Shown piece by piece: positions 32,791 to 41,869 of a DNA stretch of 64,000 bases (position 1 is the stretch's first letter; every line of letters begins with the position of its first letter). The position numbers were made by a program, and so were the translations under genes. This stretch comes from Cupriavidus necator A5-1 (GTDB lineage: Bacteria > Pseudomonadota > Gammaproteobacteria > Burkholderiales > Burkholderiaceae), in contig NZ_JQLI01000008.1 of assembly GCF_000744095.1 (NCBI RefSeq), forward strand, positions 1,364,001 to 1,428,000, given 5' to 3'. A model generated the notes under the pieces. It was not told where the DNA came from, did no database searches, and worked only from the letters and a program-made list of their open reading frames with translations.

Positions 32791-33313
32791 GCATATTTAC
32801 GCACGGATTTTGTGACGTTGACGCCGATCAAGACTCGCGCTGCGGTCAGTGATCTCGATTGTCCGTTCTGCCGGACAGTGTGTTCTGTGCCGTTGGGTTT
32901 ACCCCTAATGTTGCGTTGCGGTACAGTCGCGCCCACGATGTTTTACGTGTTGCGCTCCCCGGCCGAAAACCGCGCCTGCCATGAAGGCAGGTCCGTCGGG
33001 AAGTGCAAAAAACTCGTATTCCAACGCTACCCGGCCGCTGTACTGAGCCGGGACCGTTCGCGGTTTCGGCCACCAGGTGCCGCAGCGCCGGCAAGGTCCC
33101 ACAGGGCCTGCAGCGCGCGCAGTCAGTTGTCCTTCCGTGTTCATGGCGTTGCAAGGCCGCATGGTCCTCCGGCGTTAGATCCGCCGCCAGACCGCAACGC
33201 CAGCTAAGGACACGTCCTTCCGGTTTTCCCATAGCCCCACGCCTCTTGCGCGAGCATCAGGCGGTTTAGCCACGCTTTTGCCCAAAGCGCGGTGTAACCA
33301 AACCAGTCGTGAC
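32791..33313 (+). promoter_or_regulatory. Gene-free region upstream of cyo, with an FNR-like box
   Basis: I see no convincing gene in these 523 bp. TTGAC-GCCG-ATCAA at 32818-32831 matches the FNR/Anr consensus TTGAT-N4-ATCAA in nine of ten positions. TGTCCG/CGGACA (around 32859-32877) can form a small hairpin. No clear sigma-70 promoter is visible. The control region of the quinol oxidase must lie here, and oxygen-responsive repression would be expected for a bo3 oxidase. Confidence 0.4.
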
Positions 33314-34282
33314 ATGAAGAAACCCATACTGCCGCGTTGGACGCGGTTCCTGCCCTGCCTCGGCCTGCTCCTGCTGGCCGGCTGCAACATGACGCTGCTC
33401 GACCCGAAGGGGCAGGTCGGCGTCGACATCAAAGGCATCATCCTGATCGCCACCTGGCTCATGCTGCTGGTGGTGGTCCCGGTGATCGTGCTGACGCTGT
33501 GGTTTGCGTGGAAGTACCGCGCCAGCAATACCTCGGCACGCTATGAACCCGACTGGTCGCACTCCACCGCGATCGAAGTGGTGGTATGGCTGATCCCCTG
33601 CCTGATCATCATCGCGCTGGGCATCATCACCTGGAAGTCCTCGCACGATCTGGACCCGTACAAGCCGCTCGAATCCAGCAAGAAGCCGGTCACCATCGAG
33701 GTGGTGGCGCTGAACTGGAAGTGGCTGTTCATCTATCCGGAACTGAAGATCGCCACGGTCAACCAGATCGCCTTCCCGGTCGACACCCCGGTGAACTTCA
33801 AGATCACCTCGGATTCGATCATGAATTCGTTCTTCATCCCGCAACTGGGCAGCCAGGTGTACGCCATGGCAGGGATGCAAACCAAGCTGCACCTGATCGC
33901 CAACGAAGCCGGCTCGTATGACGGCGTTTCCGCCAACTACAGCGGCGGCGGTTTCTCGGGCATGAAGTTCAAGGCCCTCGCCATGTCGAACTACGAGTTC
34001 GACCAGTGGGTCGCCAAGGTTCGCGCCTCGTCCACCGAACTGGGCGTTGAAGGCTACAAGACGCTGGCACAACCCAGCGAGAAGGAGCCGGTCACGTACT
34101 ACGGCAAGGTGGAAGACCAGCTCTTCCACAACGTCCTGCACAAGTACATGGGCCAAAGCGGCGCCGCGCTGGCTGCCGACGGGTTCAAGGGCGGCCCGAT
34201 CTGCACGTCGCGCAACACCCTCGGTGAAGAGCAGCTGTCGATGACCACGCCGGTGAAGCCGACGCTGGGCGCGCAATCCTAG
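33314..34282 (+). CDS. cyoA: Cytochrome bo3 ubiquinol oxidase subunit II
   Basis: This 322-residue subunit has a lipoprotein signal (LGLLLLAGC, lipidated Cys24), two membrane helices and a periplasmic cupredoxin-like domain (about residues 125-320). The copper A ligands of cytochrome c oxidases (CxxxC) are absent, and TLLDPKGQVG and NWKWLFIYPE are typical of quinol oxidases. It thus belongs to the bo3 complex that oxidises ubiquinol and reduces oxygen. The ATG at 33314 begins MKKPILPRW. cyoB follows after 8 bp. Confidence 0.95.
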   Translation: MKKPILPRWTRFLPCLGLLLLAGCNMTLLDPKGQVGVDIKGIILIATWLMLLVVVPVIVLTLWFAWKYRASNTSARYEPDWSHSTAIEVVVWLIPCLIIIALGIITWKSSHDLDPYKPLESSKKPVTIEVVALNWKWLFIYPELKIATVNQIAFPVDTPVNFKITSDSIMNSFFIPQLGSQVYAMAGMQTKLHLIANEAGSYDGVSANYSGGGFSGMKFKALAMSNYEFDQWVAKVRASSTELGVEGYKTLAQPSEKEPVTYYGKVEDQLFHNVLHKYMGQSGAALAADGFKGGPICTSRNTLGEEQLSMTTPVKPTLGAQS

Positions 34283-34290
34283 GAGCAATG

Positions 34291-36264
34291 ATGTTTGGCA
34301 AGTTGAGTTTGTCGGCGATTCCGTTTCATGAGCCGATCATCATGGTCGTTCTGGCCGGCGTCGCCCTGGGCGGTGCCGCGCTGCTAGGCGCGATCACCTA
34401 TTTCAAGAAGTGGGGCTACCTCTGGAACGAGTGGTTCACCTCGGTCGACCACAAGAAGATCGGCGTGATGTACTGCCTGGTCGCCCTGATCATGCTGCTG
34501 CGCGGCTTCGCCGACGCGGTCATGATGCGTACCCAGCTGGCGCTCGCCACCAATGGCGCGACCGGCGTCCTGCCGCCTGAGCACTACGACCAGATCTTCA
34601 CCGCCCACGGCGTGATCATGATCTTCTTCGTGGCCATGCCGCTGATGACCGGCCTGATGAACCTGGTCGTGCCGCTGCAGATCGGCGCGCGCGACGTGGC
34701 CTTCCCGTTCCTGAACACGCTGAGCTTCTGGCTGTTCGTGTCGGGCGCCATGCTGGTTAACGTCTCGCTGGGCGTCGGTGAATTCGCCAAGACCGGCTGG
34801 CTGGCCTACCCGCCGCTGTCGGGCCTGGACTACAGCCCTGGGGTAGGGGTGGACTATTACCTCTGGAGCTTGCAGATCTCCGGCCTCGGCACGCTGCTGA
34901 CCGGTGTGAACTTCCTGGTGACCATCATGCGCATGCGCGCGCCTGGCATGACGCTGATGCGCATGCCGGTGTTCACCTGGACCGCGCTGTGCACCAACGT
35001 GCTGATCGTGGCCGCCTTCCCGGTGCTGACCGTGACCCTGGCGCTGCTGGGCCTGGACCGCTACGTCGGTACGCACTTCTTCACGAACGATGGTGGCGGC
35101 AACGCCATGATGTACGTGAACCTGATCTGGATCTGGGGCCACCCCGAGGTGTACATCCTGATCCTGCCGGCGTTCGGTATCTTCTCTGAAGTCATTGCCA
35201 CGTTCTCGGGCAAGAAGCTGTTCGGCTACAAGGGCATGGTGTACGCGACCGCCGCGATCATGGTGCTGTCGTTCATCGTGTGGCTGCACCACTTCTTCAC
35301 GATGGGCTCGGGCGCCAACGTCAACGCGTTCTTCGGCATCACGACCATGATCATCTCCATCCCGACCGGGGTGAAGATCTTCAACTGGCTGTTCACGATG
35401 TACCGCGGCCGGGTCCAGATGGCCTCGCCGGTGCTGTGGACGCTGGGCTTCATGATCACCTTCGTGATCGGCGGCATGACCGGCGTGCTGATGGCCGTGC
35501 CGGCTGCTGACTTTGTCCTGCACAACAGCCTGTTCCTGATCGCCCACTTCCACAACGTGATCATCGGCGGCGTGCTGTTCGGCTACCTGGCCGGCATCAC
35601 CTACTGGTGGCCGAAGGCGTTCGGCTTCAAGCTGAACGAGCGCCTGGGCAAGTGCGCCTTCTGGTGCTGGCTGGTCGGCTTCTACTTCGCCTTCATGCCG
35701 CTGTACGTGCTGGGCCTGATGGGCATGACCCGCCGCCTGAACCACACCGACAACCCCGCCTGGACGCCGTGGCTGTACCTGGCTGTTGTCGGTGTGGTGT
35801 TCGTGGCGCTGGGCATCTTCTTCCAGGTGCTGCAGATCGTCGTGTCGATCCGCGACCGCAAGAAGCTGGCCGACGTGACCGGCGACCCGTGGGGCGGCCG
35901 TACCCTGGAGTGGGCCACCTCGTCGCCGCCGCCGTTCTACAACTTCGCGCACACCCCGGTGGTGCGTGACCTGGACGCGTTCGCCGACATGAAGGCCCGT
36001 GGCGAGACGCTGCCGACCGAAGGCTACGAGAAGATCCACATGCCTAAGAACACGGGCGCGGGCTTCATCATCGGCGCCTTCAGCCTGGTGTTCGGCTTTG
36101 CCCTGACCTGGCATATCTGGTGGATGGCCATCGTTGGCCTGGTGGGCATGATCTGGGCGTTTATCCACCGCAGCAACGACGACCATATCGACTACTACGT
36201 GCCGGCCACCGAGGTCGAGCAGATCGAAACGCGCCATCTGCAGCGCATTGCTTCGCAGGCCTAA
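34291..36264 (+). CDS. cyoB: Cytochrome bo3 ubiquinol oxidase subunit I
   Basis: The 657-residue heme-copper subunit pumps protons and reduces oxygen. With the start at ATG 34291 (MFGKLSLSAIPFHEPI) the His-Tyr pair of the active site falls at His284 and Tyr288 (WGHPEVY), the E. coli positions. An ATG directly before, at 34288, is too close to the AGGAG site. HGVIMIFFVAMPL, the WLHHFF pair binding CuB and HFHNVIIGG binding the hemes are present. About 15 membrane helices are expected. No cyoE (heme o synthase) gene lies in this cluster. Confidence 0.97.
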   Translation: MFGKLSLSAIPFHEPIIMVVLAGVALGGAALLGAITYFKKWGYLWNEWFTSVDHKKIGVMYCLVALIMLLRGFADAVMMRTQLALATNGATGVLPPEHYDQIFTAHGVIMIFFVAMPLMTGLMNLVVPLQIGARDVAFPFLNTLSFWLFVSGAMLVNVSLGVGEFAKTGWLAYPPLSGLDYSPGVGVDYYLWSLQISGLGTLLTGVNFLVTIMRMRAPGMTLMRMPVFTWTALCTNVLIVAAFPVLTVTLALLGLDRYVGTHFFTNDGGGNAMMYVNLIWIWGHPEVYILILPAFGIFSEVIATFSGKKLFGYKGMVYATAAIMVLSFIVWLHHFFTMGSGANVNAFFGITTMIISIPTGVKIFNWLFTMYRGRVQMASPVLWTLGFMITFVIGGMTGVLMAVPAADFVLHNSLFLIAHFHNVIIGGVLFGYLAGITYWWPKAFGFKLNERLGKCAFWCWLVGFYFAFMPLYVLGLMGMTRRLNHTDNPAWTPWLYLAVVGVVFVALGIFFQVLQIVVSIRDRKKLADVTGDPWGGRTLEWATSSPPPFYNFAHTPVVRDLDAFADMKARGETLPTEGYEKIHMPKNTGAGFIIGAFSLVFGFALTWHIWWMAIVGLVGMIWAFIHRSNDDHIDYYVPATEVEQIETRHLQRIASQA

Positions 36265-36269
36265 GAACC

Positions 36270-36914
36270 ATGTCGACTCAAGTCCTAGACCGCATCCCCG
36301 CGCAGGCTGGCGCCTCGGCTCACGCCGACGCGCACGGCCATGACCATGCGCACCACGATACCAGTGCCAACACGGTGTATGGCTTCTGGATCTACCTGAT
36401 GAGCGACTGCATCATCTTCGCCGGACTGTTCGCGGCCTTCGCCGTGCTGCGTGGCGAAGTGGCAGGCGGCCCGTCGGGCAAGGAGCTGTTCGAGCTCAAC
36501 TACGTGCTGGTGGAGACCTTCATCCTGCTGTTCTCCTCGATCACGTACGGCATGGCGATGATCTCGCTGCAGAACCGCAGCCTCAGTCGCGTGCAGGCGT
36601 GGCTCGGTATCACGTTCCTGCTGGGCCTGGCCTTTATGGCGATGGAAATCAACGAGTTCCACCACCTGATCGCCGAAGGCGCCGGCCCGGGCCGCAGCGC
36701 GTTCCTGTCGTCGTTCTTCACGCTGGTCGGCACCCACGGCCTGCACGTCGCCAGCGGCATGGTGTGGATGATCGTGCTGATGTGGCAACTGGCCAAGAAG
36801 GGCATCACCCCGACGCTGGCCAAGCGCCTGACTTGCCTGTCACTGTTCTGGCACTTCCTGGACGTGGTCTGGATCGGCGTCTTTACCGTGGTCTACCTGA
36901 TGGGAGCAGTGTGA
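36270..36914 (+). CDS. cyoC: Cytochrome bo3 ubiquinol oxidase subunit III
   Basis: The 214-residue membrane protein has five helices and the typical FWIYLMSDCIIFAGLFAAFAVLRGE and HHLIAEGAGPGRSAFLSSFFTLVGTHGLHV stretches. A His-rich, soluble N-terminal 35 residues (HADAHGHDHAHHD) precedes the first helix. It stabilises the oxidase and has no cofactor. It begins 5 bp after cyoB and overlaps cyoD by one base. Confidence 0.95.
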   Translation: MSTQVLDRIPAQAGASAHADAHGHDHAHHDTSANTVYGFWIYLMSDCIIFAGLFAAFAVLRGEVAGGPSGKELFELNYVLVETFILLFSSITYGMAMISLQNRSLSRVQAWLGITFLLGLAFMAMEINEFHHLIAEGAGPGRSAFLSSFFTLVGTHGLHVASGMVWMIVLMWQLAKKGITPTLAKRLTCLSLFWHFLDVVWIGVFTVVYLMGAV

Positions 36915-37279
36915 TGGCACAACACAACGCACCGGCGGCGCACGGCGCCCACGACTCGCACGCGCACGCGTCGCACGACACCCATGCCAGCTTCAAGTCG
37001 TACGCGATCGGCTTTATCCTGGCGGTGATCCTGACCGTGATCCCGTTCAAGATCGTAATGGACGGGAACCTGGACAAGGGCACCATCCTCTGGATCGTCC
37101 TCGGCATGGCCGCGGTCCAGATCCTGGTCCACCTGAAGTACTTCCTGCACCTGGACTCGTCGTCCGAGCAGCGCAGCAACGTAGTCGCGCTGCTATTCAC
37201 GGCGCTGGTGCTGGTGATCGTGCTGGCGGGTTCGCTGTGGATCATGCACAACCTGAATACCAACATGATGGTGATGTAA
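36914..37279 (+). CDS. cyoD: Cytochrome bo3 ubiquinol oxidase subunit IV
   Basis: This small 121-residue membrane subunit has three helices in residues 30-117 and the family motif VQILVHLKYFLHLD. Like CyoC it has a His-rich N-terminus (HGAHDSHAHASHDTHAS). The ATG at 36914 shares one base with the cyoC stop, indicating translational coupling. It is the last gene of the operon. Confidence 0.95.
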   Translation: MAQHNAPAAHGAHDSHAHASHDTHASFKSYAIGFILAVILTVIPFKIVMDGNLDKGTILWIVLGMAAVQILVHLKYFLHLDSSSEQRSNVVALLFTALVLVIVLAGSLWIMHNLNTNMMVM

Positions 37280-37301
37280 GGACTGACGTTCTGGCATCGA
37301 G

Positions 37302-37335
37302 AGCGGGGCCCCGGGAGGGGCCCCGCTTTTTTTTT
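37302..37335 (+). terminator. cyo operon terminator
   Basis: AGCGGGGCCCC and GGGGCCCCGCT form an 11-bp perfect stem around a short GGGA loop, followed by nine T residues. It is the strongest terminator in the window. Confidence 0.93.
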
Positions 37336-37430
37336 GCCGGTCGCCAGCCGTGGGGCATGGTGCCCGGCCCTGGTGCGGAGGTTCGCAGCGGCTGGCGTCT
37401 TTCGCATGTCGGCGCACGGAATTGCGCCGA

Positions 37431-37473
37431 TGCACGGGAGTGGTGCGCGCGCCGCCCGCACTGCTATGGTGCA
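37431..37473 (+). promoter_or_regulatory. Two NtrC-like enhancer sites upstream of urtA
   Basis: TGCACG-N5-GGTGCG (37431-37447) and CGCACT-N5-GGTGCA (37457-37473) each match the NtrC consensus TGCACC-N5-GGTGCA in ten of twelve positions. They are spaced 26 bp centre to centre. They lie about 100-130 bp before the sigma-54 promoter, the usual enhancer distance. The rest of the 300 bp between the cyo terminator and this promoter shows nothing further. Confidence 0.65.
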
Positions 37474-37564
37474 CAAGCGTGATCGCGGGCGATGGCAGGG
37501 CCTGCGCGCCGCGCCAGCACGCCGTCTGCCGCCGGCGCGGCGGGTATCAGGCCGTTTGCCTCCA

Positions 37565-37580
37565 TGGCACGCTAGTTGCA
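37565..37580 (+). promoter_or_regulatory. Sigma-54 (RpoN) promoter of the urt-ure genes
   Basis: TGGCACG-N4-TTGCA is a perfect match to the -24/-12 consensus, with correct GG to GC spacing. Transcription would start near 37591, 45 nt before the urtA ATG. With the NtrC-like sites upstream, it implies activation by nitrogen limitation. Confidence 0.8.
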
Positions 37581-37635
37581 GATGCATCACCCGGGGAGCG
37601 TAGTCCCTGACTAACACCATAAACGGGAGCTGCAA

Positions 37636-38892
37636 ATGCAACGACGTGACATGCTGAAGCTGACGGCGATCGCCGCCGCGGCAATGATCGGTACCAGCCC
37701 GCTGGCCATGGCGCAGTCCAAGGAACCGATCAAGGTCGGTATCCTGCACTCGCTGTCCGGCACGATGGCCATTTCGGAAACGTCGCTGAAAGACGTGGCC
37801 CTGATGACCATCGACGAGATCAACAAGAGCGGCGGCGTGCTCGGCCGCAAGCTCGAGCCGGTGGTGGTGGACCCGGCCTCCAACTGGCCGCTGTTCGCCG
37901 AGAAGGCGCGCCAGCTGGTCAGCAAGGACAAGGTTGCGGTGACTTTCGGCTGCTGGACCTCGGTATCGCGCAAGTCGGTGCTGCCGGTCTATGAGGAACT
38001 GAATTCGCTGCTGTTCTACCCGGTGCAGTATGAAGGCGAGGAAATGTCCAAGAACGTCTTCTACACCGGCGCTGCGCCCAACCAGCAGGCGATCCCGGCG
38101 GTGGAATACCTGATGAGCAAGGAAGGCGGCGGCGCCAAGCGCTTCTACCTGCTGGGCACCGATTACGTCTACCCGCGCACCACCAACAAGATCCTGCGCG
38201 CCTTCCTGAAGAGCAAGGGCGTTGCCGACAAGGATATCGAAGAGGTCTACACCCCCTTCGGCCACAGCGACTACCAGACCATCGTCGCCAATATCAAGAA
38301 GTTCTCGCAGGGCGGCAAGACCGCGGTGATCTCGACCATCAACGGCGATTCCAACGTGCCCTTCTACAAGGAGCTGGGCAACGCCGGCCTGAAGGCCAAG
38401 GACGTGCCGGTGGTGGCGTTCTCGGTGGGTGAGGAGGAGCTGCGCGGCATCGATACCAAGCCGCTGGTGGGCCACCTGGCCGCGTGGAACTACTTCATGT
38501 CGGTCAAGAACCCCGAGAACGAGGCCTTCAAGAAGCAATGGGCGGCCTGGGTCAAGGCCAACAACCTGCCCGGCGGCGACAAGCGTGTGACCAATGACCC
38601 GATGGAAGCCACCTATGTCGGCATCCATATGTGGGCGCAGGCCGTAAAGAAGGCCGGCACCACCGACACCGACAAGGTGCGTGCCGCGATGTACGGCCAG
38701 ACCTTCAAGGCGCCGGATGGCTTCACGCTGACCATGGGCGAGAACCACCACCTGTACAAGCCGGTGATGATCGGCGAGGTCAAGGGCGACGGCCAGTTCT
38801 CGGTGGTGTGGAAGACGCCGAAGGCGGTGCGTGCGCAGCCGTGGAGCCCGTTCATCGCGGGTAACGAAGGCAAGCCGGACAAGGTGATGTAA
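37636..38892 (+). CDS. urtA: Urea ABC transporter, solute-binding protein
   Basis: The 418-residue exported protein starts MQRRDMLKLTAIAAAAMIG with a twin-Arg-like RRD motif and a signal ending AMAQ (near residue 27). The mature part, IKVGILHSLSGTMAISETSLKD, and GCWTSVSRKSVLPVYEELNSLLFYPVQYEGEE match urea/short-chain amide receptors of the UrtA/FmdD group. GGGAG at 37624-37628 precedes the start. It is the first gene of a unit continuing to urtE and probably urease. Urea specificity is strongly supported by the neighbouring urease genes. Confidence 0.95.
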   Translation: MQRRDMLKLTAIAAAAMIGTSPLAMAQSKEPIKVGILHSLSGTMAISETSLKDVALMTIDEINKSGGVLGRKLEPVVVDPASNWPLFAEKARQLVSKDKVAVTFGCWTSVSRKSVLPVYEELNSLLFYPVQYEGEEMSKNVFYTGAAPNQQAIPAVEYLMSKEGGGAKRFYLLGTDYVYPRTTNKILRAFLKSKGVADKDIEEVYTPFGHSDYQTIVANIKKFSQGGKTAVISTINGDSNVPFYKELGNAGLKAKDVPVVAFSVGEEELRGIDTKPLVGHLAAWNYFMSVKNPENEAFKKQWAAWVKANNLPGGDKRVTNDPMEATYVGIHMWAQAVKKAGTTDTDKVRAAMYGQTFKAPDGFTLTMGENHHLYKPVMIGEVKGDGQFSVVWKTPKAVRAQPWSPFIAGNEGKPDKVM

Positions 38893-38920
38893 GCGGACAC
38901 CAGTCCGTCTCCCGGGGACC

Positions 38921-38954
38921 GCTTCCTTCTCCCGCGCAGGTGGGAGAGGGAAGC
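38921..38954. repeat. Degenerate REP-like palindrome between urtA and urtB
   Basis: GCTTCCTTCTCCC (38921-38933) and GGGAGAGGGAAGC (38942-38954) form a 13-bp stem with one G-U pair. The core CTCCC...GGGAGAGGG resembles the palindromes at 48205, 48286 and 62165, but the loop differs. It may tune the ratio of UrtA to the membrane components. Confidence 0.55.
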
Positions 38955-39020
38955 GCGCCGCCTCCCTTCCCGCACACCATAAGAACAAGGCGCTCAAGCG
39001 CCACCACTCCGCCAGCCTCT

Positions 39021-40664
39021 ATGCGCCAACACCTTCCGAAAAACGCCATGCCATGGCTGCGCGCCCTGCTGGCAGCGCTGCTGCTGGCCGCGGCGCCGTG
39101 GGCCGCCGCGCTGACGCAGGCCGAGCTCAAGCCGCTCGCCGAAGACGACTTCGATGCCAAGACCGCGGCGCTGACCGCGCTGGCCAAGGCGCCGCCCGAG
39201 CAGGCTGGCCCGATCCTGAAAGCCTTGCAGGACGATGCGCTGCAATACGCACCATCGGTCGGCATGGTGCGGCAGGACGGCGACAAGACCGTCGATGCGA
39301 TCACCGGGAAACCGGTCACGGTGAAGGCCGACGAACTGGAATCCCTGACCCTGAACAACAGCCTGCGTGCGCTGGTCGACAGCGCCGCCAGCAGCCTGCT
39401 GCTGCAGTCGCCAGACATCGCGGTGCGCGCGCAGGCCGTCGCCACGCTGCGCGCCCAGCCGGAAAGCGCCTCGCGCGCCGCGGTCGAAGCCGCGCGCAAG
39501 AACGAGGCCGACGCCGGACTGCGCGCCAGCCTCGACGTGATCTGGGCCAACCTGGTGCTGGCCGAGCCAGCCGATCCAGCCGCGCATGACGCGCGGCTGG
39601 AAGCGATCCGCATCCTCGGTAGCGACAGCAACCCGCAGAGCCGCCAGAAGCTGGCGCCGCTGGTGGAGCGCGACAGCGCCGGCAATTACCGCGAGCCCGA
39701 CGCCGACGTGCGCCTGGCTGCCCAGCAGGCGCTGGACACGCTGCGCAGCGATCAGCGCCGCGCCGAACTGATCGGCAACCTGTTCGCCGGGCTGAGCCTG
39801 GGCAGCGTGCTGCTGCTGGCCGCGCTCGGGCTGGCCATCACCTATGGGCTGATTGGCGTCATCAACATGGCGCACGGCGAGTTCCTGATGATCGGGGCCT
39901 ATGCCACTTATGTGGTGCAGTCGCTGTTCCGTACTTACGCGCCGGGTGCGTTCGACTGGTACCTTCCGGCGGCGCTGCCGGCCTCGTTCCTGGCAGCGGC
40001 GGTGGTGGGCTTCGTGCTCGAGCGGCTGGTGCTGCGCCACCTGTACGGTCGCCCGTTGGAAACGCTGCTGGCGACCTTCGGCGTCAGCCTGCTGCTGATG
40101 CAGGCGGTGCGCACGCTCTTTGGCGCGCAGAACGTGGAAGTGGCCAACCCGGCGTGGATGAGCGGCGGCATCGAATGGATGCCTGGCCTGGTGATTCCGT
40201 ACAACCGCATCGTCATCATCCTGTTCGCGCTGGCGGTGGTGGCGGTGGCGTGGGCGGTGCTGAACCGCACGCGGCTGGGGCTGTTCGTGCGCGCCACTAC
40301 GCAGAACCGCACCATGGCGGCCTGCGTCGGCGTGCGCACGTGGAAGGTGGACAGCTATGCCTTTGCCTTCGGTGCCGGCATCGCCGGGCTGGGCGGCTGC
40401 GCGCTGTCGCAGATCGGCAATGTCGGCCCCGACCTGGGCCAGGCCTACATCATTGACTCGTTCATGGTGGTGGTGCTGGGCGGCGTCGGGCAGCTGGCGG
40501 GCACCATCATCGGCGCGTTCGGGCTGGGCATCATCAACAAGTTCATCGAGCCGTTCTACGGCGCGGTGCTGGCCAAGATCTTCGTCCTCGTACTGATTGT
40601 GCTCTTCATTCAGAAGCGGCCGCAGGGACTTTTCGCGCTCAAGGGGCGCAGCGCGGAGGCATGA
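39021..40664 (+). CDS. urtB: Urea ABC transporter, permease UrtB
   Basis: This 547-residue protein has a signal-like start (LRALLAALLLAAAPWAAAL) and about 230 residues of helical soluble domain before a LivH-type permease domain of roughly 290 residues (GLSLGSVLLLAALGLAITYGLIGVINMAHGEFLMIGAY...). This long N-terminal part is normal for proteobacterial UrtB. The start is uncertain: ATG 39021 and ATG 39048 are both possible and neither has a good ribosome-binding site. The stop overlaps urtC. Confidence 0.92.
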   Translation: MRQHLPKNAMPWLRALLAALLLAAAPWAAALTQAELKPLAEDDFDAKTAALTALAKAPPEQAGPILKALQDDALQYAPSVGMVRQDGDKTVDAITGKPVTVKADELESLTLNNSLRALVDSAASSLLLQSPDIAVRAQAVATLRAQPESASRAAVEAARKNEADAGLRASLDVIWANLVLAEPADPAAHDARLEAIRILGSDSNPQSRQKLAPLVERDSAGNYREPDADVRLAAQQALDTLRSDQRRAELIGNLFAGLSLGSVLLLAALGLAITYGLIGVINMAHGEFLMIGAYATYVVQSLFRTYAPGAFDWYLPAALPASFLAAAVVGFVLERLVLRHLYGRPLETLLATFGVSLLLMQAVRTLFGAQNVEVANPAWMSGGIEWMPGLVIPYNRIVIILFALAVVAVAWAVLNRTRLGLFVRATTQNRTMAACVGVRTWKVDSYAFAFGAGIAGLGGCALSQIGNVGPDLGQAYIIDSFMVVVLGGVGQLAGTIIGAFGLGIINKFIEPFYGAVLAKIFVLVLIVLFIQKRPQGLFALKGRSAEA

Positions 40665-41869
40665 TGCAGCGATTCCAATCGAATTCTTCCGCCACGCCGT
40701 TCCGGCTTGCCGTGCCGGAGCGCCAGTCGCTGTTCTCGCCGCGGGGCTGGATGGCGCTTCTGGCGCTGACTGTGATCGTCGGTATCGGCGTGCCGGTGTG
40801 CGCGCTGGTATTGCCGGAAGGTCATCCGCTGCACCTGTCGGCATACGCGCTGACGCTGGTCGGCAAGATCATGTGCTTTGCGCTGGCGGCGATCGCGCTG
40901 GACCTGGTGTGGGGCTACTGCGGCATCCTGAGCCTGGGCCACGGGCTGTTCTTCGCGCTCGGTGGCTATGCCATGGGCATGTACCTGATGCGATCGATCG
41001 GGCGCGAGGGCGTGTACAAGAGCGACCTGCCGGACTTCATGGTGTTCCTCGACTGGAAGGAGCTGCCGTGGTTCTGGCACGGCACTGAGCACCTGGGCTA
41101 CGCGCTGCTGCTGGTGGTGCTGGTGCCGGGCGTGCTGGCGTGGCTGTTCGGCTTCTTTGCCTTCCGTTCGCGCATCAAGGGCGTGTACCTGTCGATCATC
41201 ACGCAGGCGATGACCTATGCGGCGATGCTGCTGTTCTTCCGCAACGAGACCGGCTTTGGCGGCAATAACGGCTTTACCGATTTCAAGCGCATCGCGGGCT
41301 TTGCCATCGCCGCGCCGCAGACGCGCACGGCGCTGTTCGTGCTGACGTTCCTGGCGCTGCTGGCCGGGTTTGTCGCCTGCCGCTATATCGTCACGTCCAA
41401 GCTCGGCCGCGTGGTCACCGCGGTGCGCGATGCGGAGATGCGCGTGATGTTCTCGGGCTACAACCCGCTCGGCTACAAGCTGTTCGTGTGGACCTTCTCC
41501 GCCGTGCTTTGCGGTATCGCGGGGGCGCTGTATGTGCCGCAGGTCGGCATCATCAACCCCGGCGAGATGTCGCCGGGCAACTCGATCGAGATGGCGGTCT
41601 GGGTTGCCGTTGGCGGGCGTGGCACGCTGATCGGGCCGGTGATCGGTGCGTTCCTGGTCAATGGTGCCAAGACCGTCTTCACTGCCCACTTCGCCGAGTA
41701 CTGGCTCTTCCTGCTGGGCGCGATGTTCGTGCTGGTGACGTTGTACCTGCCCGATGGCGTGACCGGGCTTTGGAACCGCCTGCGCGAGCGCCGCGTGCCG
41801 CCGGCGCCTGCCGCGCCAGAGCCCGTATCCAGCCCAGTCGTCGCGGGCCGCACCGGAGGTGAAGCATGA
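40664..41869 (+). CDS. urtC: Urea ABC transporter, permease UrtC
   Basis: The 401-residue membrane protein is of LivM type, with about ten helices. WGYCGILSLGHGLFFALGGYAMGMYLM and GGRGTLIGPVIGAFLVNGAKT are typical of UrtC. GGAGG at 40655-40659 favours ATG 40664 over the ATG three bases earlier; either overlaps the urtB stop. The last 25 residues form a Pro/Ala-rich cytoplasmic tail. It overlaps urtD by four bases. Confidence 0.94.
   Translation: MQRFQSNSSATPFRLAVPERQSLFSPRGWMALLALTVIVGIGVPVCALVLPEGHPLHLSAYALTLVGKIMCFALAAIALDLVWGYCGILSLGHGLFFALGGYAMGMYLMRSIGREGVYKSDLPDFMVFLDWKELPWFWHGTEHLGYALLLVVLVPGVLAWLFGFFAFRSRIKGVYLSIITQAMTYAAMLLFFRNETGFGGNNGFTDFKRIAGFAIAAPQTRTALFVLTFLALLAGFVACRYIVTSKLGRVVTAVRDAEMRVMFSGYNPLGYKLFVWTFSAVLCGIAGALYVPQVGIINPGEMSPGNSIEMAVWVAVGGRGTLIGPVIGAFLVNGAKTVFTAHFAEYWLFLLGAMFVLVTLYLPDGVTGLWNRLRERRVPPAPAAPEPVSSPVVAGRTGGEA

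Noticed and set aside
32761..33207. Open frame of 148 codons upstream of cyoA
   Set aside because: Its start lies inside the terminator hairpin of the MaoC genes. There is no ribosome-binding site, and the translation (many Arg, Cys, Pro) looks non-coding.
37391..37406. A second sigma-54 promoter (TGGCGTCTTTCGCAT)
   Set aside because: The distance between GG and GC is two bases too short for a -24/-12 element; the site at 37565 fits perfectly.
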